Below, in pieces: positions 1 through 8,443 of a stretch of DNA of 64,000 bases (its first letter is position 1; each line of letters begins with the position of its first letter). The notes below the pieces were generated by a model. That model was not told where the DNA came from and did not search any database. It saw only the letters and a program-made list of their open reading frames with translations. Made by a program: the position numbers and the translations under genes. Source of the stretch: Paenibacillus sp. (GTDB lineage: Bacteria; Bacillota; Bacilli; Paenibacillales; YIM-B00363); assembly GCF_031177825.1 (NCBI RefSeq), contig NZ_JAPSKE010000005.1, forward strand, positions 1-64,000, read 5' to 3'.

Positions 1-114
1 GTTACTCACCCGTCCGCCGCTAACCTTGCCCCGAAGGACAAGATCCGCTCGACTTGCATGTATTAGGCACGCCGCCAGCGTTCGTCCTGAGCCAGGATCA
101 AACTCTCCAAAAAG
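1..114 (-). rRNA. 16S ribosomal RNA, 5' end (partial)
   Basis: The reverse complement contains the universal bacterial 16S start AGAGTTTGATCCTGGCTCAG (positions 87-106), followed by ACGAACGCTGGCGGC and the variable region that continues off the left edge. Only about the first 110 nt of the gene are inside the window. The exact mature 5' end (about 113) is inferred from family alignments. Transcription runs leftwards from the two promoters at 299-409. Confidence 0.97.
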
Positions 115-225
115 GGTAGTTCAAACTGCTGCGCTCATTACAAGCTAGCTTTACTTCTTTAAAAAGCATATGCTTTGGAGATTTTTTCTCGGCGAGTGCC
201 TCGCCTGCGAAAAAACTCCGACTCA

Positions 226-244
226 TGTTCAGTTTTCAAGGAGC
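226..244 (-). promoter_or_regulatory. rRNA leader boxA-like antitermination/processing motif
   Basis: On the minus strand the leader reads GCTCCTTGAAAACTGAACA. This closely matches the boxA-type motif (GCTCTTTGAAAACT) found in Bacillota rRNA leaders, where NusB/NusE load for antitermination. It lies between promoter P2 and the 16S 5' end, the expected place. Nothing else recognisable was seen in the 116-300 leader. Confidence 0.6.
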
Positions 245-298
245 AAGCTTGTCTTACTCGGTGTTGCTTGTCCGACTCGCTCTCGCGGCCGGAAGACT

Positions 299-328
299 AA
301 TGTACCACATTCGTACGATACATTTCAA
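299..328 (-). promoter_or_regulatory. rrn promoter P2
   Basis: The minus strand shows TTGAAA (323-328), an 18-nt spacer and TACATT (299-304), a good sigma-A promoter directly ahead of the rRNA leader. It is the downstream member of a tandem pair, the usual arrangement for rRNA operons. Confidence 0.7.
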
Positions 329-380
329 CTGGTAATTCATTACAGTCTCGATGTCGCCCCCGCGCTTGCGGCGGATTCAT

Positions 381-409
381 AATATAACACCGCGGACAGC
401 TCGTCACAA
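381..409 (-). promoter_or_regulatory. rrn promoter P1
   Basis: The minus strand shows TTGTGA (404-409), a 17-nt spacer and TATATT (381-386). The spacing is ideal for sigma-A, and the site lies 80 bp upstream of P2. Together they make a tandem rrn promoter. Confidence 0.75.
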
Positions 410-452
410 GCGCTAAAATACTTCCACCAAACTTAGGCCCAGGATGTGAAAC

Positions 453-494
453 GGGCCGCCCCCGAAGCGAACGATCCGCTTCGGAAGCAGCCCA
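453..494 (-). terminator. GC-rich hairpin after the SLH protein gene
   Basis: A perfect 8-bp stem CCGAAGCG/CGCTTCGG (462-469 with 477-484) is extended by GGGC/GCCC arms. It lies just after the stop codon of the SLH gene and before rrn P1. The minus strand shows no T tract after it, so it may be a weak terminator that separates the two units. Confidence 0.4.
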
Positions 495-504
495 CAGCCT
501 TCAA

Positions 505-3500
505 TTATTGCCCGATGTCGCCGCGCCGCTCCATCAACCTCAAAATCATCGCGGCGCCCTGCGCCCGCGTCGACGCCGACGCAGGGGAGAACGCGCCGTC
601 GCCCATACCGTTCATCAAGCCGAGCTCGCGGGCAAGTTCAACCGCTCCGATCGCCCAACCGGCGATGTCCGCTCCGTCGCGGAACGCGCCGACGCTGCCC
701 TCGCGCGCGAGCTGATCGGCTGTCGCCTTCGCTTGCGATTCCAACCCGAGCGCCCGGACGATGAGCACGGCCATCTCCTCGCGCGTTACCGCATCGTCCG
801 GCCGGAAGTAGCCGTCGCTGCCCTGCACGAGCCCGAGCGCGGCGGCGCGGGCGATGGCGTCGTAGTGCCACGCCCCGACGGAGACGTCCACGAACGTCGG
901 GACGGCGTCCGGCTCGGCGTCCCCGTCTTCGCGCCGGACCAACACTTCCACGAGCAGCTTGCTGAACTGCGCCCGCGTCAGCGGCTGCTCCGGCCGGAAC
1001 GAACCGTCCTCGAAGCCGTCGACGACGAAGCGCGAGGCGAGCGCCTCGACATCCCCCCGCGACCAATGGCCGGACAGGTCGGCGAACGTCTTCTCGGTCG
1101 AAAGCACCGCGTAGACGCCGAACGTCGTCAGCTCCACCGAGAGCGTCGACTTCTTCGAATCGAGTACGCCGCCGACGTACCGCCATGCGCCGCCCTCCAA
1201 GCGGTAGATGCCTAGCTTCCGCGGATCGATGCCCGCGGCCGCTTCAGCGTCGTACTTCAGGGTCAACCGGAACGGCTGCCCCGTCGCGGACATCGAGCCG
1301 ACCTCAAGCCGGTAAGCGTCGCTGTAGCCCGCAACGCGCTTGGGCAAAGCCAGCGACTCGAGCGCAAGGCGGCCCGCCTTCAGCTTCCGTTCCGCGTCGA
1401 ACGTCCCTGCGGGGAACCTAAGCACGACGCTTCCGCCGAAGCCGCTCCACGCCGTCGTCGCCGGACCGAACGTCGCTTCCTCTTCGTCGACCAGGTCGAC
1501 CGGCGGTGGCGGCGGTGGCGGCGAATTACCGGAAGAGCCGTCCCCGTCTCCGCTGGGAGCCGCGGTCCGAAACCGCACGACCGCTTCCTCCGAGACGTTC
1601 CAATACGTATCCGCCGACAAGAGCGTCGCCTCGTAGTCCGTCGACGGCTGCAGCGATCGAATCTCCGCCTTGCCGACGCCTTTCTCGACATACGTCGACT
1701 GCGAATACGCGGCATCGCCGACCTTGCGCCAGGCGACGATCATACTTCGGAAGTCGGCATCCGCCGGATCCGTCCAGACGAGGTCCGCCCGATCGACGCC
1801 CACGTTCGTCGCGCGCGGGGATCCGGCCTGCGCCGGCGGCGTCGCGTCCATCGCGAGCGCCGGCTCGTCGACCGTCGCGCCGCGGACGATCGCGCCTTCC
1901 GAGCGTTCGTCGGTCGGATTGACTGCGATCTTCACCTCGTATTCCGCGCCCGGCAGCAAGCCGGAGATCGCGGCGAACCGGGCGCCGACCGGCACTTCTA
2001 CGCTCTGCTGCTGCGTATACAGGGCGTCCGGGACGGCTCTCCAATATACCCGGATGCGATCCGTCTCCGCGACCCCCGTCTCTTTCCATCGCACGAGCAG
2101 CTCCTTGCGGCCGGAGACGATTCCCGGGGACTGTACGGTTAGCGGGCCCGTCGCGGTCGCCGTACCCTCGTATGCCTGCTCCATCGGGACGGAGGCGTAA
2201 CTCGTCGGTTCCGTGGACACCCGGATCGTATAAGCGGCGCCGACCTCCAACGCCGCTTGGAAGCGGAACGTCCGGGCGACGCCCCGGCCGTCAGCCGTCT
2301 CCGCGGCGTCTACCGCGGCCAGAACCCCGGGAACGTTCTCTCCGCCCCTGGCGAGAGCGACGTCCTCCGGCCCGAACGAATCGACCAGCATCGGCTTGCT
2401 GAACGTCAGCAGGGCGCCGTCCACATAAGCGAGCAGCTCGTCGATTCGCGGCGGCTCGAGCGACGTCATCGGAATGTTAACGTCGAAGTGCGGCGGCAGC
2501 ACCGTCAACTCCACGCTCTCCGCCGGGAGGTAGCCGTTCTTTTCGTACGACACCTTCCACTTGCCTTCGGGCACATCCCAGCCGTACTTGCCGTTCGCGT
2601 CCGTATAGAGCGGGTTCGATTGACCGTACCAATCCGCGTCCCACGGGCTCCACGAACCGTCCTGCGGATCCTGATAGAAGATCGTAGCTTTCACGCCTTC
2701 CAGACGATTCGACGCGACGGCTTCGTACACGTACCCGCTCGGGTCCCAAATCCAGACCGGATCGGCCACTTTATCCTCGTTCTTCGGCTGATCGTCCTTC
2801 TCGTCGTCCTCCGGCGGCTCCTTGCAGCGATCGATCGCGCCCGCCGCGGCCATGTCGTCGCGCCATTTTTTATTTTCCTCGAAGTCCTTCTTCAGCAAAT
2901 CCAGCTCTTGCTGCCACGTCGCCTTCGCGGAGTCGCCCAGAATCGTCAGCGCGGTCGCGAAGACGAGTCCTCCGACGCCGCCCGTAACGACGCCCGCCAC
3001 CAAGCCGATCCCGGCGGTAATTTGTTTCAGGACCAGCATCTCATGCGCCCGTTCGAAAATGCGCTCGGTCTCCTTAATATAATGGTTGACCGAAGGCGCA
3101 TGACATTCGCTGTTAATAACTTGGTTCTGGAAGTCGAGCAGCTGGTCCGCGTAATCGGTGAAGTCGAGGGCATCCTCGACGTACCCTTTGGCCGCGTTCA
3201 GGTGACCTAGGACGCCTGTCAGCTTGCTCTCCGGCGAAACGAAGCTCATTACGTTCATGACATGGTCCGTGTTGATCTGGTCTCCCGCGAGCTGCGCTTC
3301 CGCGGCGAACGCTTGGAAGGCGAGCTGCGCCTCCCTCGTCATTGCGCTCGTCGGGACGATGCTGGAGAAGGTCACCGCTCCCGCGGCCGGGTTTTTCGCC
3401 ACGGCGAAATTCGTATAAGACGAAGTCGGTCCTTCGATGCCCTTGAGCGAGAGGCGCGCATAGGCGACCTTCCCGTCCGGGAACGTCATCTTGAACGCAG

Positions 3501-6500
3501 GGGAATGGAAGAAGCCGTCGGCCGCGCCCGTTCCGAATGCCTCCGCCGTCTCCGCCTCGTTCGCCCGGGCGAACGTCGTGTCCGCGAAGCCGCCCGTCAT
3601 CTCGCTCCTGCTGTATTGGCTCCACTGCTCCGCCGTCGGCGGCATTCTCGCCTCGACCGGCTTCGGCGCGACGTCGTACGTAACGTAAATCCCCGTCTTC
3701 AGCGAGTGATTCGGGATGAGGTAACCGCTGAATTCGTTCGTCTGCCCCGTCCGCGTCGCCGGAATCGGCGTGTCGCCGACCCAGAAGGTCACGTTGGAGA
3801 CGCGGTCGGCTTCATTGATTTCCGCGTCCAAGAACAACGGCATGCCCGGCACGATCACGTACGGGAACTTCGAGACGCCCTTCGACGGATCGAGCGTCAC
3901 CACCCGCCCGTCGGATTGCTGCATCGTCACGCTCTCGATGACCGCATGCGTTTCGTCGACGGACACCCGGACGGTCTCGGATTGCAGCGTGCCGCCTTCC
4001 GCGGCGACCTTCGCCTGAAGCCCGTAGACCGGGCTCTCCCGCCAGATCGCCGACTCCGGCTTCGACGGCAGCGACACCGTCGCCCCCCAGAAGCCGCCCG
4101 GGGACGCCTCCGCGACGCCCACCGTCTCCCGGTCGGCGAAGATCGTCACTTGGCTGCCGGCGGGCGCCCGTCCGCTGACGTAGATGTTCTGCGAAGCGGA
4201 CAGACGCGGCGCTTCCAACGTGACGGATACGGGCGTTAGATAGACGCTGCCGACCGTCTCCTCCCGAGGCTCGGTCTCGTTCGCAAGCCGGAAGCTCATG
4301 CCAAGCCGCGCCTCCGCCCGCGCGGCGAACGACGCCGCCAGCTTCAGCCGGTACGTTACGGAACCCGGTCGCAACCGCTCGACCGCTCCGATCGGGACGA
4401 GGTACCGCCCGTCGGACTGCTTCGTCGGCGAGACGACGGCGCCGTTCAAGACGACGCTGCCCTCCTCCAGCGTCGCGCCGGCCGGGATATCGAGGACGAG
4501 GCTCGCTTCGGCGGCGTTCTGGCTCGCCTCGAGCCGGTAGCTGCCGCGCAGCGTGACGATCTCGCCCGGCGACACCTCGTTCTTCGCGTGAAGCGCGTTG
4601 CCTTCCCTCCCGAAGAACGCGAAGGCTTGCGCGGGCATCGTAAACGGCGGAATTTCGACGATCTTGCCTTCTTCGACCGCGACCTCGCGGGCTACTCGCT
4701 TATAGCCGCCGGTCCGGCTCCGCTCCGTGAATTCCAAACGGTATTCCCCCGCTTGCGAGAGCCGGAAGGAATACGTTCCGCCGGATTGCAATGTCATGGA
4801 ACCGACATGCCTCCAAGCGTTCCCTTCCCGTCGGGACACCGCGCCGCCGAGGGTCGCATAGTCGGTCACGCCGTCGACCCGCCCGACGATCCGCCCTCGT
4901 TCCGTCAGCTCCAGTCTTGCCGTCGCGTTGCGTTGGTCGTCCAGCGTCACCTTCGCGCATACGCGGTGATTGTCGTCGAGCAGCCCTCTGGAGCATACTT
5001 CGACAGCGTCACCCGGCGACGCCTCCATCGGAATGCGATTGTTCCCGCCCTTCCACGCGTCGGCGTAGACGCCGTCCTTCCCGCCCGTCACCGTAATGCC
5101 GTAGTCGACGGCTTGCCGCCAGTCGTCCACCGGCAGCCGCTTGGATTCCTCGTCCAGCGGCGAATACTGCAAATGCACGGTAAGATACCCTCTTCCGCGG
5201 TCCGTCACCCGCAGAATCCGCTCGAGATCCGATCCGACCTCGATACGGACCGACACGGGCTGCGTCATCATCTGGTACGACGGCGGACCCTTCTTCTCGG
5301 CCCGAAGCGTGTAATCCCCGGTCGGTCCCCGAAGCGTATAGGCGCCGGAAGCGTCGGTTACGGTTTTATTTTCGATGCGGCCGCTCCATACCAGAAATAC
5401 CGTCGCTCCCGGGACGGGCTGCCCTCTCTGGTCGGTGACGACGCCGCGAACGGCGCCGTCCGGCCGCAGCGCCGCCGATACGGCGAGCTCGTTCGCCCCG
5501 GGCGCCAACGTCGCGCGCCGGTCCTCCGGCGTCTCGTAAGCGGCCGGAACGTCGAATCGAACGACGATCTCCTCCTCGACGTAACGCGCGGCGCGCATCC
5601 GGTAGCCGTAGTCCGCTTCCCATCGAGCCGTCTCGAGAAGCCTGCCCCCGGCATCGTAAAACCGAACCGAAGCGCCCCGAATGTCTTCGCCTCCCGCCGT
5701 CGTCAGCTTTACCGCGAGCGACGCGGAAGGCTTCGGCGACAAGGCCGCCTCGGCGCGTCCGCCGCTCTTCACCTCGAGCTCCGCCCGCTCGCGGAGCGTC
5801 ACGCCCCGAGCGTCGATCAATTCGATCGCGTAGACAGCCGGTCCCGGCAGCGGGACCGTCGCTTCCGGGACATCGCCGAGGCGGACCCCGCCTTCGTATC
5901 GAAGGGTTTCGCTTCGACTCTTGAACCGCACCCAGCCTCCCCGCATGTGCCCGGCGTAGTCGCCCGTCAGCTTCACCGTCGCCTCCCCCGCGATCTTCAG
6001 CGGGAAGGCGGACGGATCCGCCTCGGCCGATACGTCGGGCGCTCCGACCTGCTCGGCGCGGATGCCCAAGACGTCTGTCGCGCCTTCCGGCGGCACGAAC
6101 GCCGCGCGGTAGACGCCCGTCTGCGACGCGTCCTCCGTCATCGGCAGCGTCGCCGTCTTTTCGCCTTCCGACCCATACCGAACGACGGCCTGCGCTTCGA
6201 TGCCGGACGTGCCGAACGCCTGAATCGCGACGCTGGCGCCCAGCGGGAGCTGCCCGCCGATGCGGTTCGGATGCGACCAAGTCACCGTCGACAGCTGCGA
6301 TTCCGGCTGCTCCGCGTCGGTGCACGGCCCTTCGAAGCAGGCGATATGAATGCTGCTGCCTTCGCCTTCGCCCGTCAAGAACGCCGCGCGGCTGCCGTCG
6401 CCGCTCAGGAACGGAGCGGTCACCGATTTCGCTCGATTGCCGATATGCGTCCATTCGCCCGCGACTCGATCGTACCGAATGGAACCGCGGTCCGAATCGA

Positions 6501-8238
6501 AAGGCTGCGTGCTCGGACTTCCCGGCGTTCGATTGTAATACGAGAAGGCGACATACCGTCCGTCCGCGCTGATCCGCGGCTCTCCGAGTCCCAGATTCAA
6601 TCCTTGACCCAGATGGGAGGCGATCGATTCCGTCTGTCCCGATCGCCGATCGTGGACATAGACGCGAATATCTCGGTATCCGACGACCCCTTGCAACGCG
6701 ATCGTTTGCCCGTCCCGGGACAACGAGACGCGCAATGCGCTGACGAGCCCATCGTCCCCGAACGGCACCGGAACGTGCTCCACCGTATTCGTGCGGGTAT
6801 CGTACACGTACAAGCGCCGAACCGCATCGTCCTGCCACCCCGGCATATTCGTCGCCGACGTCAGGAACGCCGCATAGCGGCCGTCCCCGCTGATTGCGGG
6901 CGACGAGCTGAAATCGTTCGCGATTTCCCCTTCGTTCGTCCTGCTGAGCAGCTTCACCGTCTTCGTCGGACGATGATATAAGAAGATGTCGGTATGCTCG
7001 TTGTCGTCGCCTTCCACGACTTTATTTGAATCGCTCGCGAAAACGAGCCATTCCCCGTCGTCGCTCATCGCCAGATGCTTCGGATCGACCGCCCACACCG
7101 GAAGGACCGGATCGGAGTACCCGGTCGTGTCGTCGTAAATATACAGATCCGGACTCGTGACCAACGTCACTCGGGTCGTATACGCCAGGAACTTCCCGTT
7201 GCCGGACATCGCGTACAGTCCGTCTTGGATATACTGACGCGGATCGGATAAATGTTGAGGCAGGCTCCCGATCCGCTTGTAGCGCTTCGCCGGATCTTCC
7301 TCCAGCACGTCGTACGTATACACGTTATACAAGCTGTTCGACGTCGTCGAACCCGGTAGCGAGTACAGCCGCGCGATGAACGCCGCCACCGTGCCGTCCT
7401 TGCTTAGCGTCGGCGAATAGATGCCCTGGTTGTACCCCGCGTTCTCCGGTACGGCCGCCGCCTCGGCCGAATAGCGATGGAACGACCCGGCCCGAATCCA
7501 CAAAGCCTGCTCGCTTCGATTGCCGGCCCGGTCGAGCGCATAAATCTCGTACTGGAACAGTCCGCTCTCCGGCAGGCCGGCGTCCAAGTAAAATAAATCC
7601 CGGGTCTCCCCGAGCTTCGCGCCGTCCCGGAACACCTCGTACCGATCCACGGTCGAATCCCGCGAATACGAGCCGTCCGGATTCGGTTCCCGTTGGTACG
7701 GCGGATCCCACTGCAGCAAAATCTGATCGTAGGCGGGGTTGGTCCACCCCTTGGATTCCGGCTCCATCGGCTTCGTCTCGTCGAACTCCACGAACTGCGA
7801 CGCGGACGCCGGACTCGTCAGACCGTCCTTCTCCGCCGTCGCATAGAATTCGTACACCCCGGTCCCGCTCCATAACGCCGCTCCCGTTTCGAACGAGCCG
7901 ATATCGCCGTATACCGCTTCGGTGACATAGACGCTGCCGCTCTCTTGAACGGCGCCGTCCTTGCGGTAGTAGATGCGGACCGTCGACTCCAGCGGCGCCG
8001 TCCCCCGAATCTCGACTTCGGAAAACGCGACCGCAGCCGGCATCGGCTCGAGCGCCGGCGCGGACAGCGTCGGGTCCGCGAGCGACGGCGACTCGATCTC
8101 GCCGAGCAGCTGCGCGACCGTCTCGAGCGGCGCCGGTTGTTCGTCGGCCGCCCGGATCGGTACGGCGGGCGCCGTCGACGTCGCCAGCACGGACGCGATG
8201 ACCGCGGTCCATATCGTCTTGCGTATGCTTCGCATCAC
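505..8238 (-). CDS. Giant SLH-domain surface protein (2577 aa)
   Basis: A secreted multidomain protein, probably anchored to the cell wall through S-layer homology domains. Seen in order: a signal peptide (about 1-30); a fibronectin-III-like segment (about 160-250); a TolB/WD40-like propeller (about 265-650) with repeated SxDGRYxAF motifs; Ig-like stretches; a carboxypeptidase-regulatory-like domain (about 927-1000, GVVTDQRGQPVPGATVF); a helical region (about 1620-1800) holding a Gly-rich hydrophobic segment near 1735-1766; a second carboxypeptidase-like domain (about 1834-1925); two fibronectin III domains; a proline linker (PPPPPPPVDL); and three C-terminal SLH repeats (about 2385-2575). 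SLH domains bind pyruvylated wall polymers in this family. Function beyond surface display is unknown. It is a single gene between a 5' intergenic region with two palindromes and the rrn promoters. Confidence 0.9.
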   Translation of the reverse strand: MMRSIRKTIWTAVIASVLATSTAPAVPIRAADEQPAPLETVAQLLGEIESPSLADPTLSAPALEPMPAAVAFSEVEIRGTAPLESTVRIYYRKDGAVQESGSVYVTEAVYGDIGSFETGAALWSGTGVYEFYATAEKDGLTSPASASQFVEFDETKPMEPESKGWTNPAYDQILLQWDPPYQREPNPDGSYSRDSTVDRYEVFRDGAKLGETRDLFYLDAGLPESGLFQYEIYALDRAGNRSEQALWIRAGSFHRYSAEAAAVPENAGYNQGIYSPTLSKDGTVAAFIARLYSLPGSTTSNSLYNVYTYDVLEEDPAKRYKRIGSLPQHLSDPRQYIQDGLYAMSGNGKFLAYTTRVTLVTSPDLYIYDDTTGYSDPVLPVWAVDPKHLAMSDDGEWLVFASDSNKVVEGDDNEHTDIFLYHRPTKTVKLLSRTNEGEIANDFSSSPAISGDGRYAAFLTSATNMPGWQDDAVRRLYVYDTRTNTVEHVPVPFGDDGLVSALRVSLSRDGQTIALQGVVGYRDIRVYVHDRRSGQTESIASHLGQGLNLGLGEPRISADGRYVAFSYYNRTPGSPSTQPFDSDRGSIRYDRVAGEWTHIGNRAKSVTAPFLSGDGSRAAFLTGEGEGSSIHIACFEGPCTDAEQPESQLSTVTWSHPNRIGGQLPLGASVAIQAFGTSGIEAQAVVRYGSEGEKTATLPMTEDASQTGVYRAAFVPPEGATDVLGIRAEQVGAPDVSAEADPSAFPLKIAGEATVKLTGDYAGHMRGGWVRFKSRSETLRYEGGVRLGDVPEATVPLPGPAVYAIELIDARGVTLRERAELEVKSGGRAEAALSPKPSASLAVKLTTAGGEDIRGASVRFYDAGGRLLETARWEADYGYRMRAARYVEEEIVVRFDVPAAYETPEDRRATLAPGANELAVSAALRPDGAVRGVVTDQRGQPVPGATVFLVWSGRIENKTVTDASGAYTLRGPTGDYTLRAEKKGPPSYQMMTQPVSVRIEVGSDLERILRVTDRGRGYLTVHLQYSPLDEESKRLPVDDWRQAVDYGITVTGGKDGVYADAWKGGNNRIPMEASPGDAVEVCSRGLLDDNHRVCAKVTLDDQRNATARLELTERGRIVGRVDGVTDYATLGGAVSRREGNAWRHVGSMTLQSGGTYSFRLSQAGEYRLEFTERSRTGGYKRVAREVAVEEGKIVEIPPFTMPAQAFAFFGREGNALHAKNEVSPGEIVTLRGSYRLEASQNAAEASLVLDIPAGATLEEGSVVLNGAVVSPTKQSDGRYLVPIGAVERLRPGSVTYRLKLAASFAARAEARLGMSFRLANETEPREETVGSVYLTPVSVTLEAPRLSASQNIYVSGRAPAGSQVTIFADRETVGVAEASPGGFWGATVSLPSKPESAIWRESPVYGLQAKVAAEGGTLQSETVRVSVDETHAVIESVTMQQSDGRVVTLDPSKGVSKFPYVIVPGMPLFLDAEINEADRVSNVTFWVGDTPIPATRTGQTNEFSGYLIPNHSLKTGIYVTYDVAPKPVEARMPPTAEQWSQYSRSEMTGGFADTTFARANEAETAEAFGTGAADGFFHSPAFKMTFPDGKVAYARLSLKGIEGPTSSYTNFAVAKNPAAGAVTFSSIVPTSAMTREAQLAFQAFAAEAQLAGDQINTDHVMNVMSFVSPESKLTGVLGHLNAAKGYVEDALDFTDYADQLLDFQNQVINSECHAPSVNHYIKETERIFERAHEMLVLKQITAGIGLVAGVVTGGVGGLVFATALTILGDSAKATWQQELDLLKKDFEENKKWRDDMAAAGAIDRCKEPPEDDEKDDQPKNEDKVADPVWIWDPSGYVYEAVASNRLEGVKATIFYQDPQDGSWSPWDADWYGQSNPLYTDANGKYGWDVPEGKWKVSYEKNGYLPAESVELTVLPPHFDVNIPMTSLEPPRIDELLAYVDGALLTFSKPMLVDSFGPEDVALARGGENVPGVLAAVDAAETADGRGVARTFRFQAALEVGAAYTIRVSTEPTSYASVPMEQAYEGTATATGPLTVQSPGIVSGRKELLVRWKETGVAETDRIRVYWRAVPDALYTQQQSVEVPVGARFAAISGLLPGAEYEVKIAVNPTDERSEGAIVRGATVDEPALAMDATPPAQAGSPRATNVGVDRADLVWTDPADADFRSMIVAWRKVGDAAYSQSTYVEKGVGKAEIRSLQPSTDYEATLLSADTYWNVSEEAVVRFRTAAPSGDGDGSSGNSPPPPPPPVDLVDEEEATFGPATTAWSGFGGSVVLRFPAGTFDAERKLKAGRLALESLALPKRVAGYSDAYRLEVGSMSATGQPFRLTLKYDAEAAAGIDPRKLGIYRLEGGAWRYVGGVLDSKKSTLSVELTTFGVYAVLSTEKTFADLSGHWSRGDVEALASRFVVDGFEDGSFRPEQPLTRAQFSKLLVEVLVRREDGDAEPDAVPTFVDVSVGAWHYDAIARAAALGLVQGSDGYFRPDDAVTREEMAVLIVRALGLESQAKATADQLAREGSVGAFRDGADIAGWAIGAVELARELGLMNGMGDGAFSPASASTRAQGAAMILRLMERRGDIGQ

Positions 8239-8312
8239 GTGGCAAGCGCCTCCTCGTTCCTCGTTCTTCGTAAGAAACCGTAAACTACGTTCATTCTAAC
8301 GAGTGCTCCCCT

Positions 8313-8348
8313 ATGACAATCGTGACGGTTTGTCACGACTGTAGTCAT
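8313..8348. repeat. Nested inverted repeat upstream of the SLH gene
   Basis: Outer arms ATGAC (8313-8317) and GTCAT (8344-8348) enclose perfect inner arms CGTGAC (8321-8326) and GTCACG (8332-8337). It sits about 75 bp upstream of the SLH start. It could be a regulator site or an RNA hairpin in the leader. Confidence 0.5.
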
Positions 8349-8350
8349 AG

Positions 8351-8387
8351 AAGACCAAAGAAGGAGTCGCTATAGAGCGATGGTCTT
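8351..8387. repeat. Second nested inverted repeat upstream of the SLH gene
   Basis: Outer arms AAGACCA (8351-8357) and TGGTCTT (8381-8387) are perfect complements. Inside is a second stem TCGCT (8367-8371) and AGCGA (8376-8380) with a 4-nt loop. It starts 2 bp after the palindrome at 8313-8348 and ends next to the htpG terminator T tract. Confidence 0.5.
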
Positions 8388-8391
8388 AGCG

Positions 8392-8430
8392 AAAAAAAGA
8401 CCGACGGGGCGACTTTCGCCCCATCGGCCT
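8392..8430 (-). terminator. Rho-independent terminator of htpG
   Basis: The minus strand reads a long stem (GCCGATGGGGCGA against TCGCCCCGTCGGTC, one G-T mismatch) followed by seven T residues at 8398-8392. It begins 14 bp past the htpG stop codon. Confidence 0.92.
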
Positions 8431-8443
8431 TCCTTTTCCCCGC

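Noticed and set aside
116..298. Searched the rRNA leader for a tRNA or a small gene
   Set aside because: Only the boxA-like motif is recognisable. The 70-codon open frame at 170-382 crosses the promoters and has no ribosome binding site.
4588..6981. 797-codon open frame on the plus strand
   Set aside because: It lies wholly opposite the SLH protein gene. Its Arg/His/Pro-rich product is typical of antisense frames in GC-rich DNA.
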